From: Piscinibacter aquaticus
Lineage (GTDB): Bacteria; Pseudomonadota; Gammaproteobacteria; Burkholderiales; Burkholderiaceae_C
Direction: 5' to 3'
DNA length: 64,000 nucleotides
Assembly (NCBI GenBank): GCA_007994965.1
Contig: VOPW01000002.1
Span: 1-64,000, forward strand
Numbering within the stretch: position 1 is the stretch's first letter; each line of letters begins with the position of its first letter. The translations under genes were made by a program, and so were the position numbers. The notes under the pieces were generated by a model. That model worked only from the letters and a program-made list of their open reading frames with translations, did not search any database and was not told the origin of the DNA. Of this stretch, positions 1 to 8,515 are shown piece after piece.

Positions 1-1
1 C

Positions 2-433
2 GACGGGGGCACCTCGATCCCGGCGCTGTACGTCACGCGCTTGCTCGACCAGGTCAAGGCCGAGCGCGGACTGCCCAAGATGATCCGCACCGACAACGGT
101 CCGGAGTTCGTGGGCCGGACGATGCGGACATGGGCGGCCAGGAACGGCGTCGAACTGCGCTTCATCCAGCCCGGCAAGCCGGTGCAGAACGCCTACATCG
201 AGAGCTTCAACAGCCGCGTCAGGGGCGAGTGCCTGTCGCAGCACTGGTTTGCCAGCCTGAGCCACATGCGCAGCGTCATCGACAACTGGCGCGGGGACCA
301 AAACCACCACCGGCCACATAGCACCCTTAGGTACGTGCGGCCGGCCGTGTTCGCCGCGCGTTGCCGCCAGCATGCTGGCGGCAACGCGCCAAAGCCTGCA
401 TCGACGACTACGATGCAAACCCCTGGGCTCTAG
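2..433 (+). CDS. IS3-A transposase OrfB, C-terminal part
   Basis: C-terminal half of an IS3-family DDE transposase (rve integrase fold), which cuts and joins the element ends. The second catalytic region reads IRTDNGPEF and the glutamate region AYIESFNSRVRGE; the C-terminal tail with HHRPHS is normal for OrfB. The frame is open from the window edge and the start lies outside. It is nearly identical to the C-terminus of the copy ending at 58450 but has LRYVRPAVF where that copy has LGYVPPAEF, a variant shared with the fragment at 43968. The TAG stop lies in the CTAG used by the IS481 insertion. Confidence 0.85.
   Translation, partial: DGGTSIPALYVTRLLDQVKAERGLPKMIRTDNGPEFVGRTMRTWAARNGVELRFIQPGKPVQNAYIESFNSRVRGECLSQHWFASLSHMRSVIDNWRGDQNHHRPHSTLRYVRPAVFAARCRQHAGGNAPKPASTTTMQTPGL
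356..389. repeat. 34-bp perfect palindrome in the 3' end of IS3-A orfB
   Basis: Every base of the left 17 nt pairs with the right 17 nt, centred on GCATGC, with no loop spacer. It is inside the coding sequence (residues around CRQHAGG). The same palindrome is at 58373-58406, and a different 34-bp palindrome is at the equivalent place in IS3-D (12068, 28959). Confidence 0.85.
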
Positions 434-434
434 A

Positions 435-1458
435 TGTGATGTTCCGATAGGTTGTTCATCCGTTCCTGATTTGGGAAGCTGGGGTTGTCGAGACCTCCCG
501 CAACCTGGACAGGAGAACGGATGAACAGCCACAAGCATGCGAGATTGACTGCCAAAGGTCGAGCCCTGCTGGTCAGCAGAGTGCTGAACGAGGGTTGGAC
601 GATGTCCGCCGCGAGTGAGGCGGCAGGCGTGAGCAAGCGCACCGGCTTCAAGTGGCTGGCCCGCTTCAAGGCGGAAGGTGCGGCAGGCCGGCCGATCGCA
701 GTTCTCGTCCGAAGCGCAGCCCACGAGCGCTGACGGCCCAAAAGCAAGCGCAGCTGGAGGATCTACGGCGCCGCCGCTGGCCGCTATGGCGAATCGCCGA
801 GCAGGCCGGCTGCGGTGTGGCGACGGTCAGCCGTTGCATGAAACGATTGGGACTGTCCCGACTGAAGTCGCTGGAGCCGCCGCAGCCCGTGGTGCGCTAC
901 GAGCGCGCAGCTGCAGGCGAGCTGCTGCACCTGGATACCAAGAAGCTCATGCACATCGATGGCATCGGCCACCGCATCACCGGCGACAGACGCACGACCA
1001 AGCGCGGCATCGGCTGGCAGATGGTTCACTGGCGATCGATGACCACTCGCGTGTGTCGTTCGCGCAGGTGCTGCCCGACGAGACGACCGATAGCTGCGTG
1101 CAGTTCCTGCGCCAAGCGGTGGCCTACTACGCCAGCCTGGGCGTGCGCATCGAGCGCGTGATGACAGACAACGGCACGGGCTACAAGAACACCTTCAAGG
1201 CTGCCTGCGACGAACTCGGCATCCGGCACATCAAGACTCGGCCCTACACCCCCAAGACCAACGGCAAGGCCGAGCGCTTCGTCCAGACCAGCTTGCGCGA
1301 GTGGGCCTATGCCCAGCCCTACGTCAGCTCAGCGCAGCGCGAGGCCGCTCTGCAGCCCTTCCTGCACCGCTACAACTGGCATCGGCCACACTCCGCCCTG
1401 AACCGCCAGCCGCCCATGACCCGCATCCCGGCCGTGAGCAACCTCTTGGAACTCAACA
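435..1458 (+). mobile_element. IS481-family element, copy 1
   Basis: The ends are TGTGATGTTCCGATAGGTTG on the left and, read inward on the minus strand, TGTTGAGTTCCAAGAGGTTG on the right. A 6-bp direct repeat TCTAGA flanks it (429-434 and 1459-1464), matching the NCTAGN target duplication known for IS481. It lies in the tail of IS3-A. One transposase gene, frame-broken twice as read. Confidence 0.92.
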
Positions 1459-1463
1459 TCTAG
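521..1463 (+). pseudogene. IS481-family transposase, two frameshifts
   Basis: Single-ORF transposase: N-terminal helix-turn-helix (from MNSHKHARLTAKG, with SEAAGVSKRTGFKWL) followed by an rve/DDE domain (LHLDTKKL, RVMTDNGTGYKN, NGKAERFVQ). The start follows AGGAG at 511-515. Two single-base losses, at 686-693 (GGCCGGCC where copy 3 has GGCCTGGCC) and at 1029-1032 (CACTGGCG for an expected CACCTGGCG), break the frame. Both fall in CCTGG motifs, so they may be sequence errors. The stop TAG is supplied by the duplicated target TCTAGA, not by the element. Confidence 0.88.
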
Positions 1464-1617
1464 ATCGAAGTGCTACGAAACCTGGGGCAGCGCAGCTGCG
1501 CTTTCACCTCTGAGAGCAACAGCCTGTTCGCAGGCGAGAAAAAGCTGTGCAACCCAGTCACAGGCAAGCGGTCGGCGCCGTCAGCCCCGCTTGCCGGGCG
1601 TTGACCTAATAACGTCG

Positions 1618-1893
1618 TCAAACTCTACAAGTCGCGTGTGGCGCGTCGAACCATGACATCAGCCATGTCTGCAAGCATGAGTGCCCCTCCTTTATTGCAG
1701 AAGCAAGGAGTACCAGTGCAGCCGTGAGTGCAATAGCGATAAATAGTGCGGTGGGCTTTTTCGTGGCGGCACCGACCCCTCCGATGAGCACGAGCGCGGC
1801 GCAAAAATAGACGGATACAGCGAGTATCGTGACTGCCGCTCGAAAACGGGCGTATAGCGAGTCTCGACGAATGTGCTTGATTCTATAGTTCAT
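1618..1893 (-). CDS. hypothetical small membrane protein
   Basis: 91-residue ORF. A basic N-terminus (MNYRIKHIRRDSLYARF) is followed by two hydrophobic stretches around residues 19-40 and 48-67 separated by ATKKPT, so a two-helix inner-membrane protein is likely. I do not recognise the family. It stands between IS remnants and an AT-richer non-coding stretch, with no partner gene. The start is the only upstream ATG before stops; no strong ribosome site is seen. Confidence 0.4.
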   Translation of the reverse strand: MNYRIKHIRRDSLYARFRAAVTILAVSVYFCAALVLIGGVGAATKKPTALFIAIALTAALVLLASAIKEGHSCLQTWLMSWFDAPHATCRV

Positions 1894-2504
1894 GGCAACC
1901 GCATGTAACGAGGATCATTGGAATGGATGCCGACGCACCCTCGCTGCGCGTTACATGCAAGGTGATTGCGGCTCCGTAGATGCGAGTATTGCTTCTGGGG
2001 GGTGGCGAGCATGAGCGCCTGCGCTGACAAGCGCGCTCTTATCATATCAGTAGTGCTAGGTCTCTGAAGCTCTCCGCAATAGTGTGCGGATTGCCGTGAT
2101 ACACCAGCCCCGGAGCTTCGGCGGGGACAATACAAGATTTAAGGGACAAACAGCGCCACACAAAATTAATCACTTTCGCTCGGAAAGCGTGACCAGACGG
2201 CGCAGCCGACTACAAAAATGCGCAGTCATCGATAATGCCAGACTAATAACTTCACCGAGAGGTAAAGTCTTGCAAGTACTTATGCTGCCTTGGAGCCCCG
2301 CGAGTTCCACGTCGCCCGACTGCTGTATGAGTTACACTGAAATGGCCACGAACGGAGAATATTTCGACCACAAGTTGCTACTCGTTTGCGAGCAGAAAGC
2401 ATCTCACGCCAGCTCCGGGAATATTCCCTAAAAAGCCTTGGTGAGCTTGGCGATTCGGCGTATCCCTCAGTTGCCCGGGCCAGCAACATGTTCGTTGAGT
2501 GCCA
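1894..2504. other. no supported gene
   Basis: Short overlapping ORFs on both strands, none with family resemblance or a convincing start. Stray base composition suggests non-coding or decayed DNA. Confidence 0.5.
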
Positions 2505-2795
2505 TTAGCTGGCAATAGAGAGTACGGGTAGACCTGCAGTTGCTAAGAGTTTATGAGCAAGGCGGCGCCCTTTCGAGGATCGATCTAGATGAATACGGAC
2601 GATAGGCGTCGCCATAGCCCTGCCAACGATTTCGACCAGCGATTCTTCAAATATTTTGTTTTTCCGCGCCTTATGCTCTATTTCGATTTTCTTATGATCA
2701 AATAGAAATTCGTCCAGTGCCAACGCAGCAGACAGAAGGTCATAAATTGGCTCCGAGAAAGGTAGCTCATGGCTGGACTGCACGTTAATCTCCAC
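2505..2795 (-). CDS. hypothetical 96-residue protein
   Basis: ORF with a GTG start at 2795, preceded on the minus strand by GGTGAGGAG about a dozen bases upstream. The protein is soluble-looking, with a charged middle (FDHKKIEIEHKARKNKIFEE) and no signal peptide or membrane segment. No family recognised. It is isolated between non-coding stretches, so it may be a fragment of a larger lost gene. Confidence 0.35.
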   Translation of the reverse strand: MEINVQSSHELPFSEPIYDLLSAALALDEFLFDHKKIEIEHKARKNKIFEESLVEIVGRAMATPIVRIHLDRSSKGRRLAHKLLATAGLPVLSIAS

Positions 2796-3905
2796 GAAAA
2801 GTGTCGCTCCTCACCTTGGCTGGATCGGTCCGCAAGAGAGGCATGCGCTTGCGAGGTCATTGTTGCTTTTAGAATTGTTACCTTGATGAGGCTCGGCATT
2901 GAATAGTAAATACAGGTACCACTTCTCTAGGGTAAGTACTCATGCGTCACGCATCTTGGCCGCCTTGGGGTTTGGCGCGTACTAAGCAACGCTGTTTAGT
3001 AATTCTCAACTCTTGCCAAGGGCAACCGCAAAACTTCTGGGAGATATCTCGATAGCGCCTCTGTGGACGGCCAGTTGTTATGCCAAGCCTTTCGACGAGT
3101 TCTCGGGCCGTTTGGAAGTGGTAGGCCAGATGATTTCTTTCCGTTTAGGCCCCGTAAGAGTCAGCCGTTAACGAGGTAGCGATACATCCTGATTCTGCAT
3201 GGCGTTACTCATGCTGCCGTACGTTAGTGGGCGCGGGAGATCTGAGATGCTTACTTTGTATTTGAGCGCACAAAGGCTGGATTCGTCCTGCGCATCTGCA
3301 GCAGGAAGCGGTCGGGGTAGCATGCATTAATTAGCCGGGGAGCAAGATCGGGTCGCAAGAGTTAGCGGTATCCGTGTGGAGCAGAGCATTGGCTGCGCAG
3401 CGCCATGTGGGTTTGGCGTTGCGATTGAGCGAGCCGGACTGAATGCCAGCTTTTCTGCACCCCGCGTTGCTGGCTCAGCGGCCTGAACTTGGTGGCATGC
3501 GCCTGTACGAGTGCAGGGACTTGCGTGAGAGGAGGGGGTGCAAAACCCCTTGCTCAAGCATCTGGCAGCCGAGTTGACACGGCTCGCTCGGGTTTGGCTT
3601 GCTTGCCTAGAGTTATTAAAGGTGATTGACGTCGCGCCTACGCGTAGTCGGATTCGGTAGAACTGCCCATGACTTATGCTGCCTTCGCTCGTCGGATCCA
3701 AACGCAAACGCTTTTGCCGAAGGAATCGACTCAGATCTGCGGAGGGAGAGCAGGAAGTAGCCGGAAGCCCCCCTTCGGGAGGCATCTGAACTTGGAGAAT
3801 GCGGCCTAAACGCAAGGAAGACGAGGGCGCGATACGGCAGGGCAGATTCAGCGAGACCCAGGTCGTTGCGACCTCGACGGCTGGCGCGTCCGGCCCAGCA
3901 GTCGC
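2796..3905. other. no supported gene
   Basis: About 1.1 kb without a recognisable gene. A 208-residue minus-strand ORF (3327-3953) is rich in Ser, Arg, Pro and Ala with no domain and runs into the IS3-A left end, so it is taken as chance. Confidence 0.5.
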
Positions 3906-4001
3906 TGCGCTGTCCCCGGGGATTCGTAGCAGATAGTTCTGGCGTCCGATCAACCCGAGACGTAAGCGTCCGGCGAACGCGTCTTGACGACGGGGCGGTG
4001 G

Positions 4002-5532
4002 TCAGGCCGATGAGGTTGGCTGGCAGCGATGTGGCAGTAACTCGTCGATCCTGCTGGCCGGTTGCGTCGGCAGCCGCTCGAGTACGTCACGCATGTAGGC
4101 GTACGGATCGTGCCCATTGAGCTTGGCCGAGTGGATCAAGCTCATGACGGCGGCGGCGCGTTTGCCGGCGCGCAGCGAGCCCGCGAACAGCCAGTTCTGC
4201 CGCCCGAGTGCGATCGGGCGGATCCGGTTCTCCACCCAGTTGTTGTCGATCGGCAGGTCTCCATCATCCAGGAAGCGTGTCAGCGCCACCCAGCGGTTGA
4301 GGCTGTAGTCGATCGCCCGGGCGGTGGCCGAGCCGTCCGGGATCTTCTGCCGTTGCTGTCGCATCCACTGATGCAGCGCATCAGCAACCGGTCGTGATCG
4401 TCGTCGCGCGTCGAGCCTCGCGGCTGTCGGCGTCGGCCACCTCGCGCTCCACGTCATACAGCGCGCCGAAGAACTTCAACGCCTGCTCGCCGACCTGACT
4501 GCCATGGTTGATCCAGAGCTCGTGGAACTTGCGCCGCGCATGCGCCATGCAACCGACCTCGGTCACGCCCAGTTCGAAGCAGGCCTTGTAGCCACTGAAG
4601 TCGTCGGTGACGAGCTTGCCCTGCCAGCCGGGCCTGTCTTGTGTGCTTGGCAATCCGAGGAACTCGCGCACATGCTGCCCGCCCCGGCTGTCAGCGAAGT
4701 CGAACACGACGGCCTTGATCGGGTTGAACGGCGTCGTGCAGTAGCTCCACAGGTAGGCCCGGTGTGTCTTGCCATGGCCGGGCTTGAGCATGGCCACCGG
4801 TGTCTCGTCAGCATGCAGTACCGGTTGTTGCAGCAGCTCCGCCGCCAGCGCGTCCACCAGCGGCTGCAAGTGCACGCCGCACTCGCCGACCCACTGCGCC
4901 AGTGTCGAGCGGGCGATCAGGTGCCCGGCCCGCTCGAAGATCGCTTCCTGGCGGTATAGCGGGAGGTGGTCAAGGTACTTGGCCACCAGCACCTGGGCCA
5001 GCAGGCCCGTGGTGGGCAGGCCCTTGTCGATGACGTGTGGGGCCACCGTTGCTTGCGTGATCTTCTCGCAGCATTTGCACACCCACTTGCCGCGGATGTG
5101 GCGCTCCACCGTGAACACGCCCGGCTGGTAGTCCAGCTTCTCGGCAACGTCCTCGCCGATGCGCTGCATCGGTGTGCCGCAGCCGCAGGTGGTGTTCTCG
5201 GGCTCGTGGCGGAACTCGCGGCGCGGCAGGTGGGCCGGCAGCTTCTCGCGCTTCGGTACTTGCTTCTCGCCTGCAGCCTTGGTCGTGGGTTGCATGCCCT
5301 CGATCTCGGCGGCCACTGCCACCAGGTCGCTGTCCAGCGTCTCTTCCAGCAGGCTCTTCTGCTCGGCGCTGTAAGCCTCGCTCTTGGCGGCGAACTTCAG
5401 CCGCTTGAGGATCGCGTTCTCGTGCGTGAGCTTGTCGATGACCGCCTGCTTGAACGCGGCCTCGGCGCGCGAGGCACGCAGCGCCCGGCGCAGTTGATCC
5501 GGATCCAGCGTGTCGAGGTCTTCGGCGATCAC
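4002..5532 (-). pseudogene. tnpC: IS66 transposase TnpC, one frameshift
   Basis: IS66 DDE transposase of about 510 residues. The N-terminal leucine-rich segment, zinc-finger-like part (TTCGCGTP, then KWVCKCCEK), catalytic LHADETPV and TDDFSGYKA, and C-terminal DNNWVENRIRPIALGRQNW are all present. The reading frame shifts near 4385-4400 (after VADADSREAR), so two ORFs cover the gene (5532-4381 and 4457-4002). With one base restored the protein would be of normal length. It is the last gene of the IS66 operon. Confidence 0.87.
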
Positions 5533-5593
5533 GGAGCGTGATCGTGCCGCGCGTCATGCCTACTGACCATCGGCACATGCCGCAATGGACGCA

Positions 5594-5926
5594 CTACAGC
5601 AACGTGATCACGCCAGCTTCTCCGATGCGTTGCCAGGGCAGGCCCAGCACCAGCGCATCGAACTGAGGGCGGCTCAGCGTCAGCGTTCCACTGACGTCCT
5701 TGGGCCACGCGAACTTGCCGCTGTTCAGCCGTCGAGCGGCGAGCCACACGCCGATGCCGTCATGTACCAGCACCTTCATGCGGTTGGCTCGCCGGTTGGC
5801 GAACAGGTAGGCGTGGTGCGGACGCGCTGCTCCGAACACCGTCACCACACGTGCCAACGCTGCGTCGGTACCCGAGCGCATGTCCAGCGGCTCCACCGCC
5901 ATCCACACCACCTCAACCTTGATCAT
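5594..5926 (-). CDS. tnpB: IS66 accessory protein TnpB
   Basis: 110 residues, the normal length for IS66 Orf2 (TnpB). The family signature is clear: VEPLDMRSGTDAALARV, HHAYLFANRRANRMKVLVHD and GIGVWLAARRLNSGKF. It is needed with TnpA and TnpC for transposition; its biochemical role is not established. It begins 9 bp after the tnpA stop. Intact. Confidence 0.92.
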   Translation of the reverse strand: MIKVEVVWMAVEPLDMRSGTDAALARVVTVFGAARPHHAYLFANRRANRMKVLVHDGIGVWLAARRLNSGKFAWPKDVSGTLTLSRPQFDALVLGLPWQRIGEAGVITLL

Positions 5927-5935
5927 GAGCGCGGA

Positions 5936-6280
5936 CTACCGAAGCAACTCGCGCATCCACGCCGACAGGTCCAGCACCGCGCTCATCGGCCAGCTCAGCT
6001 TCACCGTGATGCCGCCACGGCGCAGTTCGACCTCGATGGCGCGCTCGTCCATTGGCCGCGGCACTTCCGGCGCAACGGCCACCGGAACGAACTGCTCGGT
6101 CACTGCGACGGGCCCAGCTTCGCGAGCCAGCTTGCGCCAGCCGTGCACGATGTTGGCGTTGATGCCGTGCGCCATCGCCACCTTGGCCACCGACGCGTCA
6201 GGCGCAGCGCACTCGGCCAGGATCTGCGCCTTCAGCTCTGCCCCATAGCGCCTGCGCTTGCGACTGTTCTCCGTTGCCAT
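5936..6280 (-). CDS. tnpA: IS66 protein TnpA (helix-turn-helix)
   Basis: 114-residue IS66 Orf1 with an N-terminal HTH resembling IS3 OrfA (RYGAELKAQILAECAAPDAS, then KVAMAHGINANIVHGWRK), presumably binding the element ends. First gene of the IS66 operon, starting about 80 bp inside the right-hand terminal repeat. Intact. Confidence 0.9.
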   Translation of the reverse strand: MATENSRKRRRYGAELKAQILAECAAPDASVAKVAMAHGINANIVHGWRKLAREAGPVAVTEQFVPVAVAPEVPRPMDERAIEVELRRGGITVKLSWPMSAVLDLSAWMRELLR

Positions 6281-6472
6281 CGTGTCCAGCTATTCGTTAA
6301 CTGGACAGGATCGTTGTCGCCGCACGCCATCAATTCAAGACGGGTTCGCCGGACGCTTACCCCGAGACGGAGATCGGACCGAAGAGCCGGCCGCGCAAAT
6401 CTGAGCACGGCGTAAGGTGGAAAAGCTGCTCCGATGGGCGAGGATAGAGCCTGAGACGAAGGAGCATGAAGC

Positions 6473-6778
6473 ATGAGCAGGAGACCACGCCGCAACCACT
6501 CAGCGGCGTTCAAGGCCAAGGTGGCGCTGGAGGCCTTGGCCGACGGCAAGACGATTGCCGAGATCGCGCACAAGCACGACGTTCACCCGCATCAGGTCAC
6601 GGAGTGGCGGCGGCAGCTGATCGAGCGCGCGGCCGGGGTGTTCGGCGCGCCGGCGGTGGCCGCGGCGCCGCCGGTGGACCTCAAGGCGCTGCACGCCAAG
6701 ATTGGCCAGCTGGCCCTGGAGAACGATTTTTTGGAAGGCGCGCTCAGCAAGGCCGGGTTGCTGAGCGTAAAGCGATGA
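6473..6778 (+). CDS. IS3-B OrfA
   Basis: 101-residue OrfA with HTH_Tnp_1 domain (SAAFKAKVALEALADGKT, then HKHDVHPHQVTEWRRQL) and a short leucine-rich C-terminus for multimerisation. Its TGA overlaps the orfB ATG (ATGA, 6775-6778). A T6G run at 6727-6733 fits a -1 slippery heptamer; slipping there would give the OrfAB fusion in the frame that stays open to 7605. In the other two copies this run is T5, which truncates OrfA at 96 residues. Confidence 0.9.
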   Translation: MSRRPRRNHSAAFKAKVALEALADGKTIAEIAHKHDVHPHQVTEWRRQLIERAAGVFGAPAVAAAPPVDLKALHAKIGQLALENDFLEGALSKAGLLSVKR

Positions 6779-7605
6779 TCGATCGCGATCACCGTCTGCC
6801 GGTCAAGCGTCAGGCCGAGTTGCTGGGCATCAGCCGCGGCACGGTGTACTACCAGCCCGCGCCGATCCCGGAGGCGGAACTGGCGCTCATGCGGCGCATC
6901 GACCGCCTTCACCTGGATCACCCGTACGCCGGCAGCCGCATGCTGCGAGACCTGCTGCGCCTGCAGGGCGTGGAGGTCGGACGGCGGCACGTGGGCACGC
7001 TGATGCGGCGCATGGGCATCCAGGCGCTGTACCGCAAGCCCAACACGAGCAGGAAGCACCCGGCGCACGCGGTCTTCCCGTACGCGCTGCGCGGGCTGGC
7101 CATCGAGCGGGCCAACCAGGTCTGGGCGCTGGACATCACCTACATCCCGATGGCACGCGGCTGGGTGTACCTGGTGGCGGTGCTGGACTGGGCCAGCCGC
7201 CGGGTGCTGGCCCACCGGGTGTCGATCACGATGGAGGCGGACTTCTGCGTGGAGGCGCTGCGCGAGGCGGTGGCCCGCTGGGGTGCGCCGGAGATCGTCA
7301 ACACCGACCAGGGCAGCCAGTTCAGCGGTGCGGAGTTCGTGGCCGAGGTGGCACGCATCGGCGCTCGCCAGAGCATGGACGGCCGGGGCTGCTGGCGGGA
7401 CAACGTGTTCGTCGAGCGGCTGTGGCGCAGCGTGAAGTACGAGGAGGTGTACCTCAAGGCCTACGACAGCGTCAGCGCGGCGCGCCAGGGCACGGCCACC
7501 TACCTGGACTTCTACAACAGCCGCAGGCCGCACCAAAGCCACGACGGGCGCACGCCGGACATGATCTACTTCGGCACGCTGCAGCCGCAGGCCCAGGCCG
7601 CATGA
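6775..7605 (+). CDS. IS3-B transposase OrfB
   Basis: 276-residue DDE transposase, full length and intact. HTH_21 region (YAGSRMLRDLLRLQGVEVG), then rve domain with ALDITYIPM, NTDQGSQFSG and NVFVERLWRSVKYEE giving the D, D and E residues, and the C-terminal FYNSRRPHQSHDGRTPD. Start overlaps the orfA stop by 4 bp; expression as OrfAB by frameshift at 6727 is the usual IS3 mode (family knowledge). Confidence 0.93.
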   Translation: MIDRDHRLPVKRQAELLGISRGTVYYQPAPIPEAELALMRRIDRLHLDHPYAGSRMLRDLLRLQGVEVGRRHVGTLMRRMGIQALYRKPNTSRKHPAHAVFPYALRGLAIERANQVWALDITYIPMARGWVYLVAVLDWASRRVLAHRVSITMEADFCVEALREAVARWGAPEIVNTDQGSQFSGAEFVAEVARIGARQSMDGRGCWRDNVFVERLWRSVKYEEVYLKAYDSVSAARQGTATYLDFYNSRRPHQSHDGRTPDMIYFGTLQPQAQAA

Positions 7606-7754
7606 GGGTTGAAACCTGAGTACAGGTCCCAACCGGGGACCTCCGGCGGCCCCTGCGTGGGGGCTGATAGACAAAGACCGAAAAGCCAAACACCAATCGC
7701 AGCCAATCCACCTACATCAGCTCACGGCGTGTTCAGACGAGCGGAGCCGGCTCT

Positions 7755-7880
7755 CGTCGCGCAGGCCGCGGCGGTTCAGGCTGCGCAGGAACCCGGTCCA
7801 GAACGGCTCGGCCTCGCGAGTCTTCACGTAGGTTGCGTCGATCCACAGGCACGGCCACCTGCTCAGGAGCTAGCCACGTG
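7755..7880 (-). pseudogene. IS256-family transposase internal fragment with in-frame deletion
   Basis: On the minus strand the text DATYVKTREAEPFWTGFLRS is readable. In IS256-family (Mutator) transposases the first part (DATYVKxRE) and the second (A/E-FWxxFLRSLxRRGL) are separated by a few dozen residues, so an internal piece has been lost. It is cut by the end of IS3-B on one side. Confidence 0.6.
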
Positions 7881-8078
7881 ACCGTTATTCCTGGAAAGCT
7901 TGAGCCCATGCACCGGCAGCCGGAGCGCAATGGCCGCGTGGGGCTGCTTGCTCGGTCCGGGGTGTGGCGGTGGAAGGTGAAGGAACCGAGCTGGCAGGAG
8001 CTGCGGCATGCGGTTCAACGTGAGTCCGACGCAAAAAGAAGACCAGCGGCAGGGAAGCGCCATCGGGGAGGACGAGTC

Positions 8079-8378
8079 GTGGCGCTGACGAGGACCCGTA
8101 CGCGCACCCAGCCGGCGCTCACCAAGCTGGCGATGCTGGTGGCCGACGTGCACGGGGAGTTGGAGTTCGTGGAATGGCTGCTGGAGACGGAGCACGCAGC
8201 GCAACGGGAGGCTGGGGCAGAGATTGCGGCAGAGGCTGGCTTGAGCCGGGCGCTGGAGCGCCGGCAGCAAGAGCTACTGGCGAAGCGGCAGGCCCTTTAC
8301 GAGACGCTCAGGCAGTTTGACCCGGAACTGGACCCGTCGCCGCAATGGATTCGCTGGTATCGAAGCTGCAGTCGCTAG
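8079..8378 (+). CDS. hypothetical 99-residue coiled-coil-like protein
   Basis: Soluble, Glu/Ala/Arg-rich protein with a long predicted helix (ELEFVEWLLETEHAAQREAG onward through ERRQQELLAKRQALYETL) and a Pro/Trp end (FDPELDP, WIRWY). A GTG start at 8079 is chosen because GGGGAGGA lies at the right distance upstream; the open frame extends further up but loses composition. Family not recognised. It sits alone between IS DNA and the DUF1566-like gene, which faces it. Confidence 0.5.
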   Translation: MALTRTRTRTQPALTKLAMLVADVHGELEFVEWLLETEHAAQREAGAEIAAEAGLSRALERRQQELLAKRQALYETLRQFDPELDPSPQWIRWYRSCSR

Positions 8379-8515
8379 CACCGGTTGCCGCAGAAACGGA
8401 GCCTTCTCAAAACGCTGGGCGGTTCATCCCGGGAAGTCAATCGGGCTCTCGGTGTTGCTGGTGTGGCCCATCCTCACCCATCCTGTGCAGACAAAGGTTC
8501 AAGCGGTGATCTCAA

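Larger units (their letters stand above)
1..1494 (+). mobile_element. IS3-A (IS3 family, IS407-like), left-truncated by window edge
   Basis: Right part of an IS3-family element whose complete relative lies at 55871-58481. The right terminal repeat ends at 1494 (reverse complement begins TGCGCTGCCCCAGG) and pairs with left ends of the type seen at 3906 and 55871. The element is interrupted at 429-434 (TCTAGA) by an IS481-family insertion; the same site is unoccupied at 58446-58451. The left part lies outside the window. Confidence 0.85.
3962..6360 (-). mobile_element. IS66-family element, complete
   Basis: 2399 bp with terminal inverted repeats beginning GTAAGCGTCCGGCGAAC and an exact 8-bp target duplication CCCGAGAC (3954-3961 and 6361-6368), the size expected for IS66. 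Three genes tnpA, tnpB and tnpC lie in this order on the minus strand. Only tnpC has a frame interruption. Confidence 0.93.
3906..6382 (+). mobile_element. IS3-A left end, interrupted by IS66
   Basis: Begins with the IS3-A left terminal repeat TGCGCTGTCCCCGGGG, identical in position and sequence to 55871. The first 56 bp are followed by a complete IS66-family element, then the IS3-A sequence resumes at the duplicated CCCGAGAC (6361) and runs to 6382, just before where the orfA ATG would be. There IS3-B begins; the remainder of this IS3-A copy is missing, so an adjacent deletion has occurred. Confidence 0.8.
6383..7754 (+). mobile_element. IS3-B (IS3 family), copy 1
   Basis: 1372 bp with imperfect inverted repeats AGAGCCGGCCGCGCAAATCT (left) and AGAGCCGGCTCCGCTCGTCT (right end, reverse strand). 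It joins the IS3-A left end on the left and an IS256 fragment on the right. The flanking triplets CGA and CGT do not match, so one side has been rearranged since insertion. Both reading frames are open, making this the best copy of the three in the window. Confidence 0.9.

Noticed and set aside
3327..3953. 208-residue minus-strand ORF
   Set aside because: Composition Ser/Arg/Pro/Ala-rich without domain or ribosome site, and its start lies in the IS3-A left end.
6592..7689. 365-residue ORF antisense to IS3-B
   Set aside because: Shadow of orfB in a high-G+C element; it recurs antisense to each copy and has His/Arg/Val-rich artefact composition.
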